A stretch of 64,000 nucleotides of DNA from Bacteroidales bacterium (lineage in GTDB: Bacteria > Bacteroidota > Bacteroidia > Bacteroidales > F082): assembly GCA_015709215.1 (NCBI GenBank), contig JACCQN010000015.1, positions 1 through 64,000 on the forward strand, in the 5' to 3' direction. The notes under the pieces were generated by a model. That model saw nothing but the letters and a program-made list of their open reading frames with translations. It was not told the origin of the DNA and searched no databases. The number at the start of each line of letters is the position of its first letter. Positions within the stretch are counted from its first letter, which is position 1. Position numbers and translations under genes: made by a program. This document shows positions 21,523 through 31,036 of this stretch, piece after piece.

Positions 21523-22941
21523 TTAAATACTTTTTTCCTGATCGATGATAGCTTCTGCTTTTTCAGCAATATTTGGTAATTCGAGACCATAGCCTTTGCG
21601 TTTATCCTCTGCTTTAAGCAGAAGAGCCACAATAATAGCCAATATTCCTGTGCATGCAAATACGATCATCGGTATAGTGTAATCATAAATTGGTTTTCCG
21701 ACGGCATTGGTGCCTACAATACTGTATTTATCCAATATCCAGCCAATAAGTAATGGCATGCCCATTAGGCCCCAGTTTTGTACCCAAAAAATGAGAGCAT
21801 AAGCAGTTCCCAATTGTTTTTCAGGTATTATCTTCGGCACGGAAGGCCACATGGCAGAAGGAACCAATGAAAAGGTTACGCCAAGGAAAAGGATAAGTGC
21901 AATAGCAACGAAATAGTGATTGAAACCGGGGATAGCAAAAAAAGTATGAACCACCAACAGGAAGATCGACCCAAGGAGCATAATGGTAGCGCCATGACCT
22001 TTTCGATCGTATAGGTTGCCAAAAATCGGTGTTAATAAAATTGTTCCTAGAGGAAGCAAGCTTGGAATGGCTCCTGCAAAAGCCGGATCTACTCCGTATT
22101 TATTGATCATCAAGTCGGTAGCGTAATAAAGAAATGGAAAAACACCCGAATAGAACAATACACAAAGCAGTGCGATCAACCAGAATCCTTTGTTTTTGAT
22201 AATGAAAAGAATGTCCCTAACTTTAAATTCTTCTTCCGGATCAGTTTCGTCTTTTATGCCTTCTGATTTTTCGAGCTTGCGATCCATAAAGGTGTACCAG
22301 ATGAATGCAACAAAACCGGCCACGAGCAGGCCAAGACCCAGCATAACAGGAGCAGATATTGCCGGCATCTCATTTGTTCCAAACCAAACAGTAGCCATCG
22401 GGATTGGGAGAGAAAGTGCCAGTGCAGTGCCCATACGCGCAGTGGCCATCTCAAGTCCCATGGCTAAAGCCATCTCCTTTCCTTTAAACCATTTCACAAT
22501 CACTTTCGAAACGGTAATACCTGCTACTTCAACCCCTACACCAAAAATACCGAAGCCAAGCGCCCCAATGGCTATCTGGGCTTTCAGGCCAAAAATATAA
22601 GCATCTGAAGGAATCAGATTTTCGATAGCAGCATATTGGAGTGTTGTTCCTATTATCATGGTAAGGCTGGCACCCAGACCTGTAAAACGAACACCCATTT
22701 TGTCGAGTATGAGTCCACCAAAAATTAGCATCAGGAAGAAAACATTAAACCAGCCATAAGCTGAGTTCCAAATGCCAAAATCGCGGCTTGTCCATTCGAG
22801 ATGTAACTCTAGCAAGGGTTTAAGTGGTGAGATAACATAGTTTATGTAATAACCAGTAAGCATGGTAAACGATACCACGGCCAGCGCTCCCCAGCGTGCG
22901 GCTTTGTTTTCTCTTAACGATTGGGTTAATCTTTCTGTCAT
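21523..22941 (-). CDS. OFA-like major facilitator transporter
   Basis: A 472-residue inner-membrane transporter with 12 predicted helices. It resembles the oxalate/formate antiporter (OFA) branch of MFS: the YYINYVISPLKPLLE first helix, FGGLILDKMGVRFTG after helix 2 (MFS signature loop), and FGNLYDRKGHG after helix 8. A charged central loop (DETDPEEEFKVRD) separates the halves. The gene is single and faces the GT39-like gene. The substrate is probably a small carboxylate by family, but that is inference. Confidence 0.8.
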   Translation of the reverse strand: MTERLTQSLRENKAARWGALAVVSFTMLTGYYINYVISPLKPLLELHLEWTSRDFGIWNSAYGWFNVFFLMLIFGGLILDKMGVRFTGLGASLTMIIGTTLQYAAIENLIPSDAYIFGLKAQIAIGALGFGIFGVGVEVAGITVSKVIVKWFKGKEMALAMGLEMATARMGTALALSLPIPMATVWFGTNEMPAISAPVMLGLGLLVAGFVAFIWYTFMDRKLEKSEGIKDETDPEEEFKVRDILFIIKNKGFWLIALLCVLFYSGVFPFLYYATDLMINKYGVDPAFAGAIPSLLPLGTILLTPIFGNLYDRKGHGATIMLLGSIFLLVVHTFFAIPGFNHYFVAIALILFLGVTFSLVPSAMWPSVPKIIPEKQLGTAYALIFWVQNWGLMGMPLLIGWILDKYSIVGTNAVGKPIYDYTIPMIVFACTGILAIIVALLLKAEDKRKGYGLELPNIAEKAEAIIDQEKSI

Positions 22942-22997
22942 AATGTGTGATTTTAATTAAGGATGGCTAAATTAAAGAAAAATCAATTCTATACAAA

Positions 22998-23639
22998 TCA
23001 CCTGATCGGAACAAGATGTAGAAGTTTTTTGGTTTCAAAAAATTCTCCCTTAAAATCAGGAGCTAACGAAAAAATACGGTATCTATAGTATTTACTGATT
23101 GCTTTAAGTTCTTCTTCCAGTTCGCCGCCTTTCAGGTAGAGGATGCCATTGCGCATACTGTTAATTTGTTTTTTGTGTATTTTATTGCGTGTCCATTGCA
23201 CAAAAGTATCCAAACGTGTAACTGCACGACTGACAATAAAATCAAAGCTTTGACTCAACTGCTCTGCCCTGATTTGCTGCACTTCAACATTTTTCAGGTT
23301 GAGGCTTTGGGCGATGGCTTCTACTACTTTTGTTTTTTTGCCAATGCTGTCGATCAGCAAAAAATGAACCTGTGGGAAACGAATTGCCAGCGGTATTCCA
23401 GGGAAGCCGCCACCTGTTCCAACATCCAGAATTTGTGTGCCTGGCTTAAAAGAGATAAAGTGTGCAATCGTCATGCTGTGCAGCACATGTCGCTCATAAA
23501 ATCGATCCATATCCTTTCGCGAAATCACATTTATTTGAGCATTCCATGACGCATAAAGTGGCAGAAGTGCTTCATATTGTTCGCGTTGACGTGAAGAAAG
23601 TTTTGGGAAGTATTCAAATAAAACTTCAGCGGTATCCAT
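22998..23639 (-). CDS. rsmG: 16S rRNA m7G527 methyltransferase RsmG
   Basis: A 213-residue SAM-dependent methyltransferase (GidB) that makes 7-methylguanosine at position 527 of 16S rRNA. The SAM-binding motif ILDVGTGGGFPGIPLAI is near residues 68-84, preceded by YERHVLHS, and the SRAVTRLD motif is near residue 135. Normal length. It is transcribed alone from a -7 box at 23662-23669, divergent from the glucosaminidase gene. Confidence 0.96.
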   Translation of the reverse strand: MDTAEVLFEYFPKLSSRQREQYEALLPLYASWNAQINVISRKDMDRFYERHVLHSMTIAHFISFKPGTQILDVGTGGGFPGIPLAIRFPQVHFLLIDSIGKKTKVVEAIAQSLNLKNVEVQQIRAEQLSQSFDFIVSRAVTRLDTFVQWTRNKIHKKQINSMRNGILYLKGGELEEELKAISKYYRYRIFSLAPDFKGEFFETKKLLHLVPIR

Positions 23640-23661
23640 TTTTTATTATTTCAGTAAGCTG

Positions 23662-23669
23662 CAAATGTA
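23662..23669 (-). promoter_or_regulatory. -7 box for rsmG
   Basis: The minus strand reads TACATTTGCA, an exact TAnnTTTG match with trailing CA, 23 bases before the start codon. Confidence 0.55.
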
Positions 23670-23724
23670 AGTTTTAGACCTATGTTAATAACAATCTTTT
23701 GTGAAAAACTACGTTTTGTAGCCG

Positions 23725-23754
23725 TTGATCGAACTTTAAGGTAGATTACTTTTG
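23725..23754 (+). promoter_or_regulatory. Promoter of the glucosaminidase gene
   Basis: TTG at 23725-23727 and TACTTTTG at 23747-23754 are spaced by 19 bases, the expected -33/-7 layout for Bacteroidota. Transcription should begin near 23761, which places the TTG at 23752 upstream of the RNA. Confidence 0.6.
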
Positions 23755-23769
23755 CACAAAACGAAGGCA

Positions 23770-24738
23770 TTGAGGCATTTTACAGTATTTTTTGGCTTAT
23801 TCCTGGTTGTGTTGTTGTTATCGGTCTCTGAAACCGCTAATGCACAACGGAAATACACTACCGAAGAATACATCAAAACTTACAAGTCTATTGCTATCGA
23901 AAAAATGCGGGAATACAAAATTCCTGCTTCAATCACCTTGGCTCAGGGGATTTTGGAATCCGGAAGCGGAAACAGCAATCTTGCGCGCAAAGCCAATAAT
24001 CATTTCGGAATAAAATGTCATAAAGGCTGGACCGGGCGAACTTATTATTTGGATGATGATGAAAAGAAGGAATGTTTTCGCTCCTATAAAAAAGCAGAAG
24101 AATCTTATCATGATCACTCGCTTTTTTTGACACAAAGAAGCCGTTATGCTGATCTGTTTACGCTTAAGATTACTGATTACAAAGGCTGGGCTAAAGGTTT
24201 AAGCAAGGCTGGTTATGCCACTAATCCACGCTATCCCGAATTGCTGATCCGTATCATCGAACGCTATGATTTGGCTGCTTATGATAAAGAAGCCTTGTCG
24301 GGCACATCATCCCGCCAAAAGAAACCAGCAGAATCCGGAATAAAAGTGACAGAAACACCACCTAAACATAGTGATTTTGTAGTTGTTGATCAGTCTGATC
24401 AAGGACGTTTTATCCACGAAAATAATGGTGTGAGATTAATCTTTGCCAAGTCTGATGATAACATAAATTCATTAGCGAAGGAATTACATATGTACAGCTG
24501 GCAGTTGTATAAATACAACGACCTGCCCAAGAATGCCAGCCTTAAAGAAGGTCAGCTTGTATATGTGCAAAAGAAAAAGCGTAAATCAAAAACCCATCAT
24601 TATCACGCACTGCAAAGCGGAGAAACTTTATGGGATGTTTCACAATTGTATGGTATAAAACTCGATCGTATCTACAAAATGAATGATTGGGATGAAACTT
24701 ACCGACCGGCAATTGGAACAGCAGTTAAGTTGCGTTGA
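23770..24738 (+). CDS. Secreted glucosaminidase with LysM domains
   Basis: A peptidoglycan hydrolase of about 322 residues. No ATG exists before the signal peptide. TTG at 23770 is preferred to TTG at 23752 because the -7 promoter box overlaps the latter. After the signal (FFGLFLVVLLLSVSETANAQ) comes a GH73-like glucosaminidase domain with the catalytic-Glu motif LAQGILESGSGNS and NNHFGIKCH. A C-terminal LysM repeat (HYHALQSGETLWDVSQLYGI) binds peptidoglycan, and a more divergent LysM-like stretch precedes it. Its stop codon abuts that of the facing kinase gene. Confidence 0.87.
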   Translation: MRHFTVFFGLFLVVLLLSVSETANAQRKYTTEEYIKTYKSIAIEKMREYKIPASITLAQGILESGSGNSNLARKANNHFGIKCHKGWTGRTYYLDDDEKKECFRSYKKAEESYHDHSLFLTQRSRYADLFTLKITDYKGWAKGLSKAGYATNPRYPELLIRIIERYDLAAYDKEALSGTSSRQKKPAESGIKVTETPPKHSDFVVVDQSDQGRFIHENNGVRLIFAKSDDNINSLAKELHMYSWQLYKYNDLPKNASLKEGQLVYVQKKKRKSKTHHYHALQSGETLWDVSQLYGIKLDRIYKMNDWDETYRPAIGTAVKLR

Positions 24739-27700
24739 TCAGGCATTTCCAGAGGGAAGCGTGATGGAGAAGGTGCTTCCTTTTCCAATTTCACTTTTTA
24801 CGGAGATACTTCCATAATTGGCTTCGACAAACTCTTTGCATAAAACCAGTCCAAGTCCGGTGCCTTTTTCATTCATTGTGCCAGAACGCTTGAATTGCTC
24901 GTCGATTCTAAAAAGCTTCTCAATATTTTTTTGCTCAATGCCAATGCCATTATCTGTGATAGCTAAAGTAATGGTATCCTGATTTTTTACAGCGCTTATT
25001 TGAATGGTGCCGCCGGTTTGGGTAAATTTTATAGCGTTTGATATCAGGTTTCTTACTACGGTTGAAATTGTCTGATAATCTGCAAGTACATATGTTTTTT
25101 CTGAAAGTTTAGCGTGTATTTGGATTTTTTTTGTTTTGGCTTGTTCAGCTAAAAAGCCTATATTTTCCTGAACCAGTTCGAAGAGATCGAACTCATGTAT
25201 ATTAAGATTGAGCCGGTTTTGCTGACTTCTGGCCCAACTAAGTAAATTTTCGAGAAGCTTATAATTGTCTGTTGCGCTTTTAAACATAGCATCAGCCACT
25301 TCCTTCTTTTCCTCCTGACTAAGCTCGTCGAATTCGGTTTTTAATAATTCGGCAAGGCCTAATAAAACGCCAACAGGATTTTTGAGGTCGTGAGCGATGA
25401 TTGAGAAAAATCTGTCTTTTGTTCGGTTGGCAATTTGTAATTCTTCTTCTGTTTGCTGCCTGATGTCGATCTCCGATTTAAGATTGGAATTCACAACCTG
25501 AAGTTCGTGCGTTCTAAGGTTTATTTCTTTTTCCAAGGCCAGCTTATTCTTTTCCAGATTTCTGATTCTAAGGCGATAAAGTATAAAAAGCAAAATTAAA
25601 GATACAGCGGCAGAAGTGAATATAAACCATTTGGCAGCCCAAAAAGGAGGGGAAATTGAAATAATCAGCTTTGCCGGATTATCGCTCCAGTAATTGTCGT
25701 TATTTGAGGCCTTTACTTCAATCGTAAAAGTTCCAAAGCCCAGATGAATGATTTCGATACTGTTTTTGTTGCCCAACGATTGCCAATCCTGATGGATTTC
25801 TTTTATGCGATAAGCATATTGATTTTTGCGGGGTTTGTAAAAATTTAGTGCAGCAAATTCTAATTTAAAAGCCTGATTATCATAATCTAAAATTACTTCT
25901 TCTGCTTGAGTGATTGGTGGATCAATGATGGCTTTTTTGTTGTTTATAGTCAAACCGGTAAAGATAACTTTTGGAGCTTTAGTGTTGTCTTTCAGAGATA
26001 AAGGATTAAAAATTGTAACACCATTTATTCCGCCAAAATACATCTTGCCGTTTTGATCTACAAATGATGCGCTGCTATTAAATTCATTAGCCTGAAGTCC
26101 GTCTTCGCGATCATAATTTCTGAAGGTTTTTTTGATTGGGTCAAAACAGCTCAAGCCTTCATTTGTGCTGATCCATAAACGGCCAAGCAAATCATTTTCG
26201 ATTCGGTAAACCACATCATTTACCAAACCATTTGAGGTGTTGAAATGAGCGAAGGTTTGTGTGATTTCGTCAAAACGATTCAGGCCGCTTTCAGTTCCGA
26301 TATAAATATCTCCCGACAGGCTTTCGTGCACGCAATATACATTGTTTGAGCTGATGCTTTTGGGGTCTCTTGGATTATTTTTAAATGTTCTGAAGAGCAT
26401 GTCGTCGTTTTTCATATACGCCACCCCTCCGCCAAAGCTTGCCAGCCAGGTGCGTCCTTTCGAATCTTTAAAGATATCTCTTACATGGCCTGCAGGGATC
26501 GATATTTTGTTTTCAGGATCATGCTGAAAGAGTTGGGCTTTGTATGTTTCTGTGTTAAAAAGATTTAGACCGGTTTCGGTGCCAACCCACAATTCATTTT
26601 TACTTTTGGGAAGCAGGCTCAAAACAAAATTGCCTGATATATTATTCTCGATATGTTCCTGATTGTTATCAAAGTTTTGTACGAATAGGCCTTGTTTTTT
26701 GTCTATTAAGATCAAGCCACCGTTTTCGCGTCCTACCCATAGCAGGTTTTCGTTTTGCATATCAGGACACGAAACAAAAGCCACATCGAGTTCGGGATTT
26801 GTCCAAATTATATTTCCTGCTTTGTCAAATGCATTCATGCCGCCATATCCGCCAACGAAAACATTTTGATTTTTGTCAACATAGATCGTTCGAACGCTCC
26901 TGAAATCAAGACCTTTGTTTTGCCCGGGCTGATACATTAGGTGACTAAAGCCTTTACTTACAGGGAAGTAATAATTAAGGCCATAACCATTGCCGCCAAT
27001 CCAAACGCCATCTTTCGAATCTGCGTAAATGGTTTTTAAACCAGAGGAACTTACACCAAATGGGTCATCAGCATTGTATCGTGTGTTGTAAATTTTTCGA
27101 CTGTTAAGGTCGAAAACCTGAAATCCGTATTCTGTTGTTGCCCATATGGCCGTATCGCCAACCAGCGCTATTTGACGGGTGTAGGCCAGTTCGTGAAAAA
27201 TGGGGCCCTGCTCTTCGAAATCAAGTTTTGACAAAAGGTTTTTTTCGCGATCCAGTTTAAGAACAAAATCTCCAAAAGTTGCAACCCAAAGTGTAGAGGT
27301 TTTATCCTTAAGAATGTCAAAGATTGTTCCTTTATTTATTGATGCTGTTAAAATTGACCTTTCATGATCGTAACCAATTGGTGTGAATTTTTCTGACCGG
27401 CCATCATAATGTATCAGCCCACCGAAATCAGTTCCAATCCAAATGTTTTTGCCTTCAGCGAGCAGGCTGTAAATATTCCCGACACGTATCGAGTCAACCA
27501 TTAAATATTGCATATCCAAAAAGCGCATTTCTTTTTCATCAAGATCGATAATTAAAATGCCTTTATCGCTTCCTGCAAGTAATTCGTTGGTTTCGTGATT
27601 TATATCAATACAGAAGATTTTTTCGCCAATATCAATCTCAGCGTTGTTCCGAACATAATCTTGCCATGTGTAAAAGTTTTCTGTTACAGGATCAAGGTAG

Positions 27701-28044
27701 CAGAGGTCATTTCCAAATGTGCCTATCCACAGCCGGCCACTTTTGTCTTGATTGATAGCCAGGATATGGTTGTTTGGAATGCTGTGGGGATCTTCAAAAT
27801 TTCTTCTGAAAACTTTAATTTTGGTACCGTCATAATGATTTAGACCGTCTTTTGTGCCAAACCACATCAAGCCGTTATTGTCTTCGAAGATAGCATTTAT
27901 TGTACCCTGACTTAAACCATCATTTTTCGAGATATGCTCAAATCGATACTCATGCTGGGCGGGCAACGAAACCGAAATTGTAAGGAAAAGAAGTAAAATC
28001 GAATTTTGCCTGAGGTTCTGTATAATATGATGGATGGTTAACAT
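24739..28044 (-). CDS. Propeller-type sensor histidine kinase without receiver
   Basis: About 1101 residues. The ATG at 28044 is preferred to TTG at 28068. A signal segment is followed by some 14 two-component-regulator propeller repeats (for example NNGLMWFGTKDGLNHYD and KSGRLWIGTFGNDL), then a Y_Y_Y domain (about residues 690-790), one transmembrane helix near residue 805, a short coiled coil, a HisKA domain with IIAHDLKNP (phospho-His at about 885), an N-box LISNAIKF and G-boxes DNGIGIE and GTGLGL. It ends there. Unlike classical hybrid regulators of glycan utilisation, it lacks the receiver and AraC domains. The partner regulator is unknown. Confidence 0.9.
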   Translation of the reverse strand: MLTIHHIIQNLRQNSILLLFLTISVSLPAQHEYRFEHISKNDGLSQGTINAIFEDNNGLMWFGTKDGLNHYDGTKIKVFRRNFEDPHSIPNNHILAINQDKSGRLWIGTFGNDLCYLDPVTENFYTWQDYVRNNAEIDIGEKIFCIDINHETNELLAGSDKGILIIDLDEKEMRFLDMQYLMVDSIRVGNIYSLLAEGKNIWIGTDFGGLIHYDGRSEKFTPIGYDHERSILTASINKGTIFDILKDKTSTLWVATFGDFVLKLDREKNLLSKLDFEEQGPIFHELAYTRQIALVGDTAIWATTEYGFQVFDLNSRKIYNTRYNADDPFGVSSSGLKTIYADSKDGVWIGGNGYGLNYYFPVSKGFSHLMYQPGQNKGLDFRSVRTIYVDKNQNVFVGGYGGMNAFDKAGNIIWTNPELDVAFVSCPDMQNENLLWVGRENGGLILIDKKQGLFVQNFDNNQEHIENNISGNFVLSLLPKSKNELWVGTETGLNLFNTETYKAQLFQHDPENKISIPAGHVRDIFKDSKGRTWLASFGGGVAYMKNDDMLFRTFKNNPRDPKSISSNNVYCVHESLSGDIYIGTESGLNRFDEITQTFAHFNTSNGLVNDVVYRIENDLLGRLWISTNEGLSCFDPIKKTFRNYDREDGLQANEFNSSASFVDQNGKMYFGGINGVTIFNPLSLKDNTKAPKVIFTGLTINNKKAIIDPPITQAEEVILDYDNQAFKLEFAALNFYKPRKNQYAYRIKEIHQDWQSLGNKNSIEIIHLGFGTFTIEVKASNNDNYWSDNPAKLIISISPPFWAAKWFIFTSAAVSLILLFILYRLRIRNLEKNKLALEKEINLRTHELQVVNSNLKSEIDIRQQTEEELQIANRTKDRFFSIIAHDLKNPVGVLLGLAELLKTEFDELSQEEKKEVADAMFKSATDNYKLLENLLSWARSQQNRLNLNIHEFDLFELVQENIGFLAEQAKTKKIQIHAKLSEKTYVLADYQTISTVVRNLISNAIKFTQTGGTIQISAVKNQDTITLAITDNGIGIEQKNIEKLFRIDEQFKRSGTMNEKGTGLGLVLCKEFVEANYGSISVKSEIGKGSTFSITLPSGNA

Positions 28045-28138
28045 CAATCCTTTTTTTATGAAGGTCAACCTAATTAATTTTGTGAGGTTCTACGAAATTA
28101 AGAAAACAATTTGGGTTAAGCGAAAAAAAGAAGTTAAC

Positions 28139-31000
28139 CTATAAATTTTGAGTAGGAAGCTTTTCTTGAAGTTCCATTCTGAGGTATCGTGCAGTATGAC
28201 TTTCAACGTTTAAGGCAACTTCTTCGGGTGTGCCTTCGCAGATAATTCTTCCGCCAGGCGCTCCACCTTCGGGGCCTAAATCAATAATATGATCAGCCAC
28301 TTTGATCACTTCCATGTTGTGTTCTATAATTAAGACGGTATTGCCTTTGTCAACCAGTTTATTTAAAACATCAAGCAGCACTTTAACATCTTCAAAATGA
28401 AGTCCGGTAGTGGGCTCGTCGAGGATATACAGCGTTTTTCCGGTATCTTTTTTCGACAGTTCAGAAGCCAGTTTAACACGCTGGGCTTCGCCTCCTGAAA
28501 TAGTTGTAGAGGCTTGTCCCAGGCTAAGATAGCCCAAGCCGACATCTTTAAGCGTTTTAATTTTATGCACCAGAGAAGGAAGGTTTTCAAAAAACTCAAC
28601 AGCCTGATCAATTGTCATGCTTAATACATCGTTGATCGATTTTCCGCGGTAACGAACCTCAAGGGTTTCGCGGTTGTAGCGTTTGCCCTGACAGGTTTCG
28701 CAGGGCACTGAAACATCGGGCAGAAAATTCATTTCAATAATCCTAATACCAGCGCCTTTGCAATCTTCACAGCGGCCGCCTTTTACATTAAATGAAAAGC
28801 GTCCTGGTTTATATCCGCGGATTTTTGACTCTGGCAATTCTCCATAAAGCTTTCTGATGTCGTCAAAAACCTTGGTATAAGTAGCTGGATTGCTGCGAGG
28901 AGTGCGGCCTATTGGCGACTGGTCAATTTCGATTACTTTGTCGATATGTTCTAGTCCTGAGATAGATTTGTAGGGCAAAGGGGTTTTTACGGATCGGTAA
29001 AAATGTTTGCTCAGGATGGGATAAAGCGTTTCATTTATGAGGCTCGATTTTCCGCTTCCGGAAACTCCGGTTACGCAAATCATTTTTCCAAGCGGGAGCT
29101 TTAAATCAACATTTTTAAGGTTGTGACCTGTTGCTCCTTTAAGCAGGAGGGCCTTATTTTTATGTCCTTCTCTTCTATTTTGGGGGATTTCAATTCGTTT
29201 TTTACCACTCAGATACTGACAGGTGATGCTGCTACAATCCATCAGCTCGCCGGGCTTTCCCTGTCCTACAATTGTTCCGCCATGCACGCCCGCTCCCGGC
29301 CCGATGTCCACTACATGATCAGCAGCCAGGATAGTGTCTTTGTCGTGTTCAACAACAATTACGGAGTTGCCGATATCGCGTAATTGTTTCAAAGATTCGA
29401 TCAATCTGTGGTTATCCCGCTGATGCAATCCTATGCTGGGTTCGTCAAGAATATAGAGTACTCCGGTTAGTTGTGAACCAATTTGTGTTGCCAGTCTGAT
29501 CCGTTGCGATTCGCCGCCCGAAAGAGTATTGGCCGGTCGATTCAGATCAAGGTATTCAATGCCGACATCCAGCAGAAAAGTGATGCGTTTTTCTATTTCC
29601 CTAAGCACCTCTTTGCCGATCAGGAGCTGTTTTTCGCTCAATTTTTGTGGCAGATTTTTTACCCAAGTGGCCAGCTCGCGGATGTCCAAAGCAGCTACTT
29701 CTGCTATATTTTTTTCATCAATCTTAAAGTGGCGTGCCTCTTTTTTCAGACGTGTTCCTTCGCATTGCGGGCAGACCACATGATTCATAAAGCTGCCTGC
29801 CCATCTTCTTATGCCTGGTGAGGCATTTTCATTATTTTGAGCTTCGATAAAATTAATAATACCTTCAAAATTAAGGGTGTAAGTAGTCAATACACCCAGA
29901 TATTCCTTTTTAACGTCAAAACTTTGATTTGCGCCATAGAGGATTACATCAATGGCTTCGTCAGGAATTTCAGCGAGTGGAGTATCCAAAGTGAAACCAT
30001 ATTTAATCCCGATGGCCTCGAGTTGGTTGAAAATCCAATTGTTTTTATATTCCCCGATAGGAGCAAGCCCGCCCTTGCGAATGTTTTTTGAATTGTCGGG
30101 GATGATTTTTTTCAGATCTATTTCTGCAATCTCCCCGAGCCCGTTGCATTTGGGACAAGCACCATAGGGTGAATTAAAAGAAAAGGTGTTGGGCTCCGGC
30201 TCGTCATATGAAAGACCAGTTGTCGGACACATCAACAAACGACTGAAATAGCGCAATTCATTGGTGTCCTGATCCAAAATCTGAAGCAGTCCTTTGCCTT
30301 GTTTGAGAGCAGTTTGAATCGTTTGCGCAAGTCGTGTAGTACTTTTGTCGTTTACTTCAATTCTGTCGATAACAATTTCAATATCATGGGTTTTATAACG
30401 ATCGAGTTGCATGCCGAAACTGATTTCACGCAGTTCGCCATCTACCCGAACACGCAGGTAGCCTGATTGCCGGATTTGCTCGAAAAGTTCGCGATAATGG
30501 CCTTTGCGTGCTCTTACAACAGGAGCCAAAACGTTGATTTTTTTCCCGAAGTATTGTTCTAAAATCAGTTTGCTGATTTGCTCTTCGGAATAGCGCACCA
30601 TTTTTTCGCCTGTATTGTAGGAATATGCGTCTGAGGCACGTGCATACAACAATCTGAAAAAGTCATAAATTTCGGTGATTGTGCCAACAGTGGAGCGCGG
30701 ATTGCGGTTAACAGATTTTTGTTCGATAGAAATCACCGGACTAAGGCCTTTGATTTTGTCCACATCAGGGCGCTCCATACTGCCAATAAACTGGCGAGCA
30801 TAAGCCGAGAAGCTTTCCATATAGCGCCGTTGTCCCTCAGCATAAATGGTGTCGAAAGCCAGTGATGACTTGCCGCTGCCACTTAAGCCGGTGATAACAA
30901 CCAGCTGATTTCGTGGGATTTTAAGGTCAATATTTTTCAGGTTGTGAACCCTGGCGCCGTAAATCTCGAGGTATTTGTCTTCCGAAAAGCTATCCTTCAT
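28139..31000 (-). CDS. uvrA: Excinuclease ABC subunit A
   Basis: A 953-residue damage-sensing ATPase of nucleotide excision repair. Two ABC modules are visible, with P-loops GLSGSGKSS (about residue 38) and GVSGSGKSS (about 648), signatures LSGGESQRIRLA and ISGGEAQRVKLA, and Walker B ILDEPSIGLH and ILDEPTTGLH. Zinc-binding pairs CPKCNGLG, CPQCEGTR, CEDCKGAG and CETCQGKR occur in their usual places. Length is normal. It begins 36 bases after the lytic transglycosylase gene on the same strand. Confidence 0.98.
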   Translation of the reverse strand: MKDSFSEDKYLEIYGARVHNLKNIDLKIPRNQLVVITGLSGSGKSSLAFDTIYAEGQRRYMESFSAYARQFIGSMERPDVDKIKGLSPVISIEQKSVNRNPRSTVGTITEIYDFFRLLYARASDAYSYNTGEKMVRYSEEQISKLILEQYFGKKINVLAPVVRARKGHYRELFEQIRQSGYLRVRVDGELREISFGMQLDRYKTHDIEIVIDRIEVNDKSTTRLAQTIQTALKQGKGLLQILDQDTNELRYFSRLLMCPTTGLSYDEPEPNTFSFNSPYGACPKCNGLGEIAEIDLKKIIPDNSKNIRKGGLAPIGEYKNNWIFNQLEAIGIKYGFTLDTPLAEIPDEAIDVILYGANQSFDVKKEYLGVLTTYTLNFEGIINFIEAQNNENASPGIRRWAGSFMNHVVCPQCEGTRLKKEARHFKIDEKNIAEVAALDIRELATWVKNLPQKLSEKQLLIGKEVLREIEKRITFLLDVGIEYLDLNRPANTLSGGESQRIRLATQIGSQLTGVLYILDEPSIGLHQRDNHRLIESLKQLRDIGNSVIVVEHDKDTILAADHVVDIGPGAGVHGGTIVGQGKPGELMDCSSITCQYLSGKKRIEIPQNRREGHKNKALLLKGATGHNLKNVDLKLPLGKMICVTGVSGSGKSSLINETLYPILSKHFYRSVKTPLPYKSISGLEHIDKVIEIDQSPIGRTPRSNPATYTKVFDDIRKLYGELPESKIRGYKPGRFSFNVKGGRCEDCKGAGIRIIEMNFLPDVSVPCETCQGKRYNRETLEVRYRGKSINDVLSMTIDQAVEFFENLPSLVHKIKTLKDVGLGYLSLGQASTTISGGEAQRVKLASELSKKDTGKTLYILDEPTTGLHFEDVKVLLDVLNKLVDKGNTVLIIEHNMEVIKVADHIIDLGPEGGAPGGRIICEGTPEEVALNVESHTARYLRMELQEKLPTQNL

Positions 31001-31036
31001 GTGTTTGTTTCAAAAAAAGCGATGCAAAGTAAGTAA

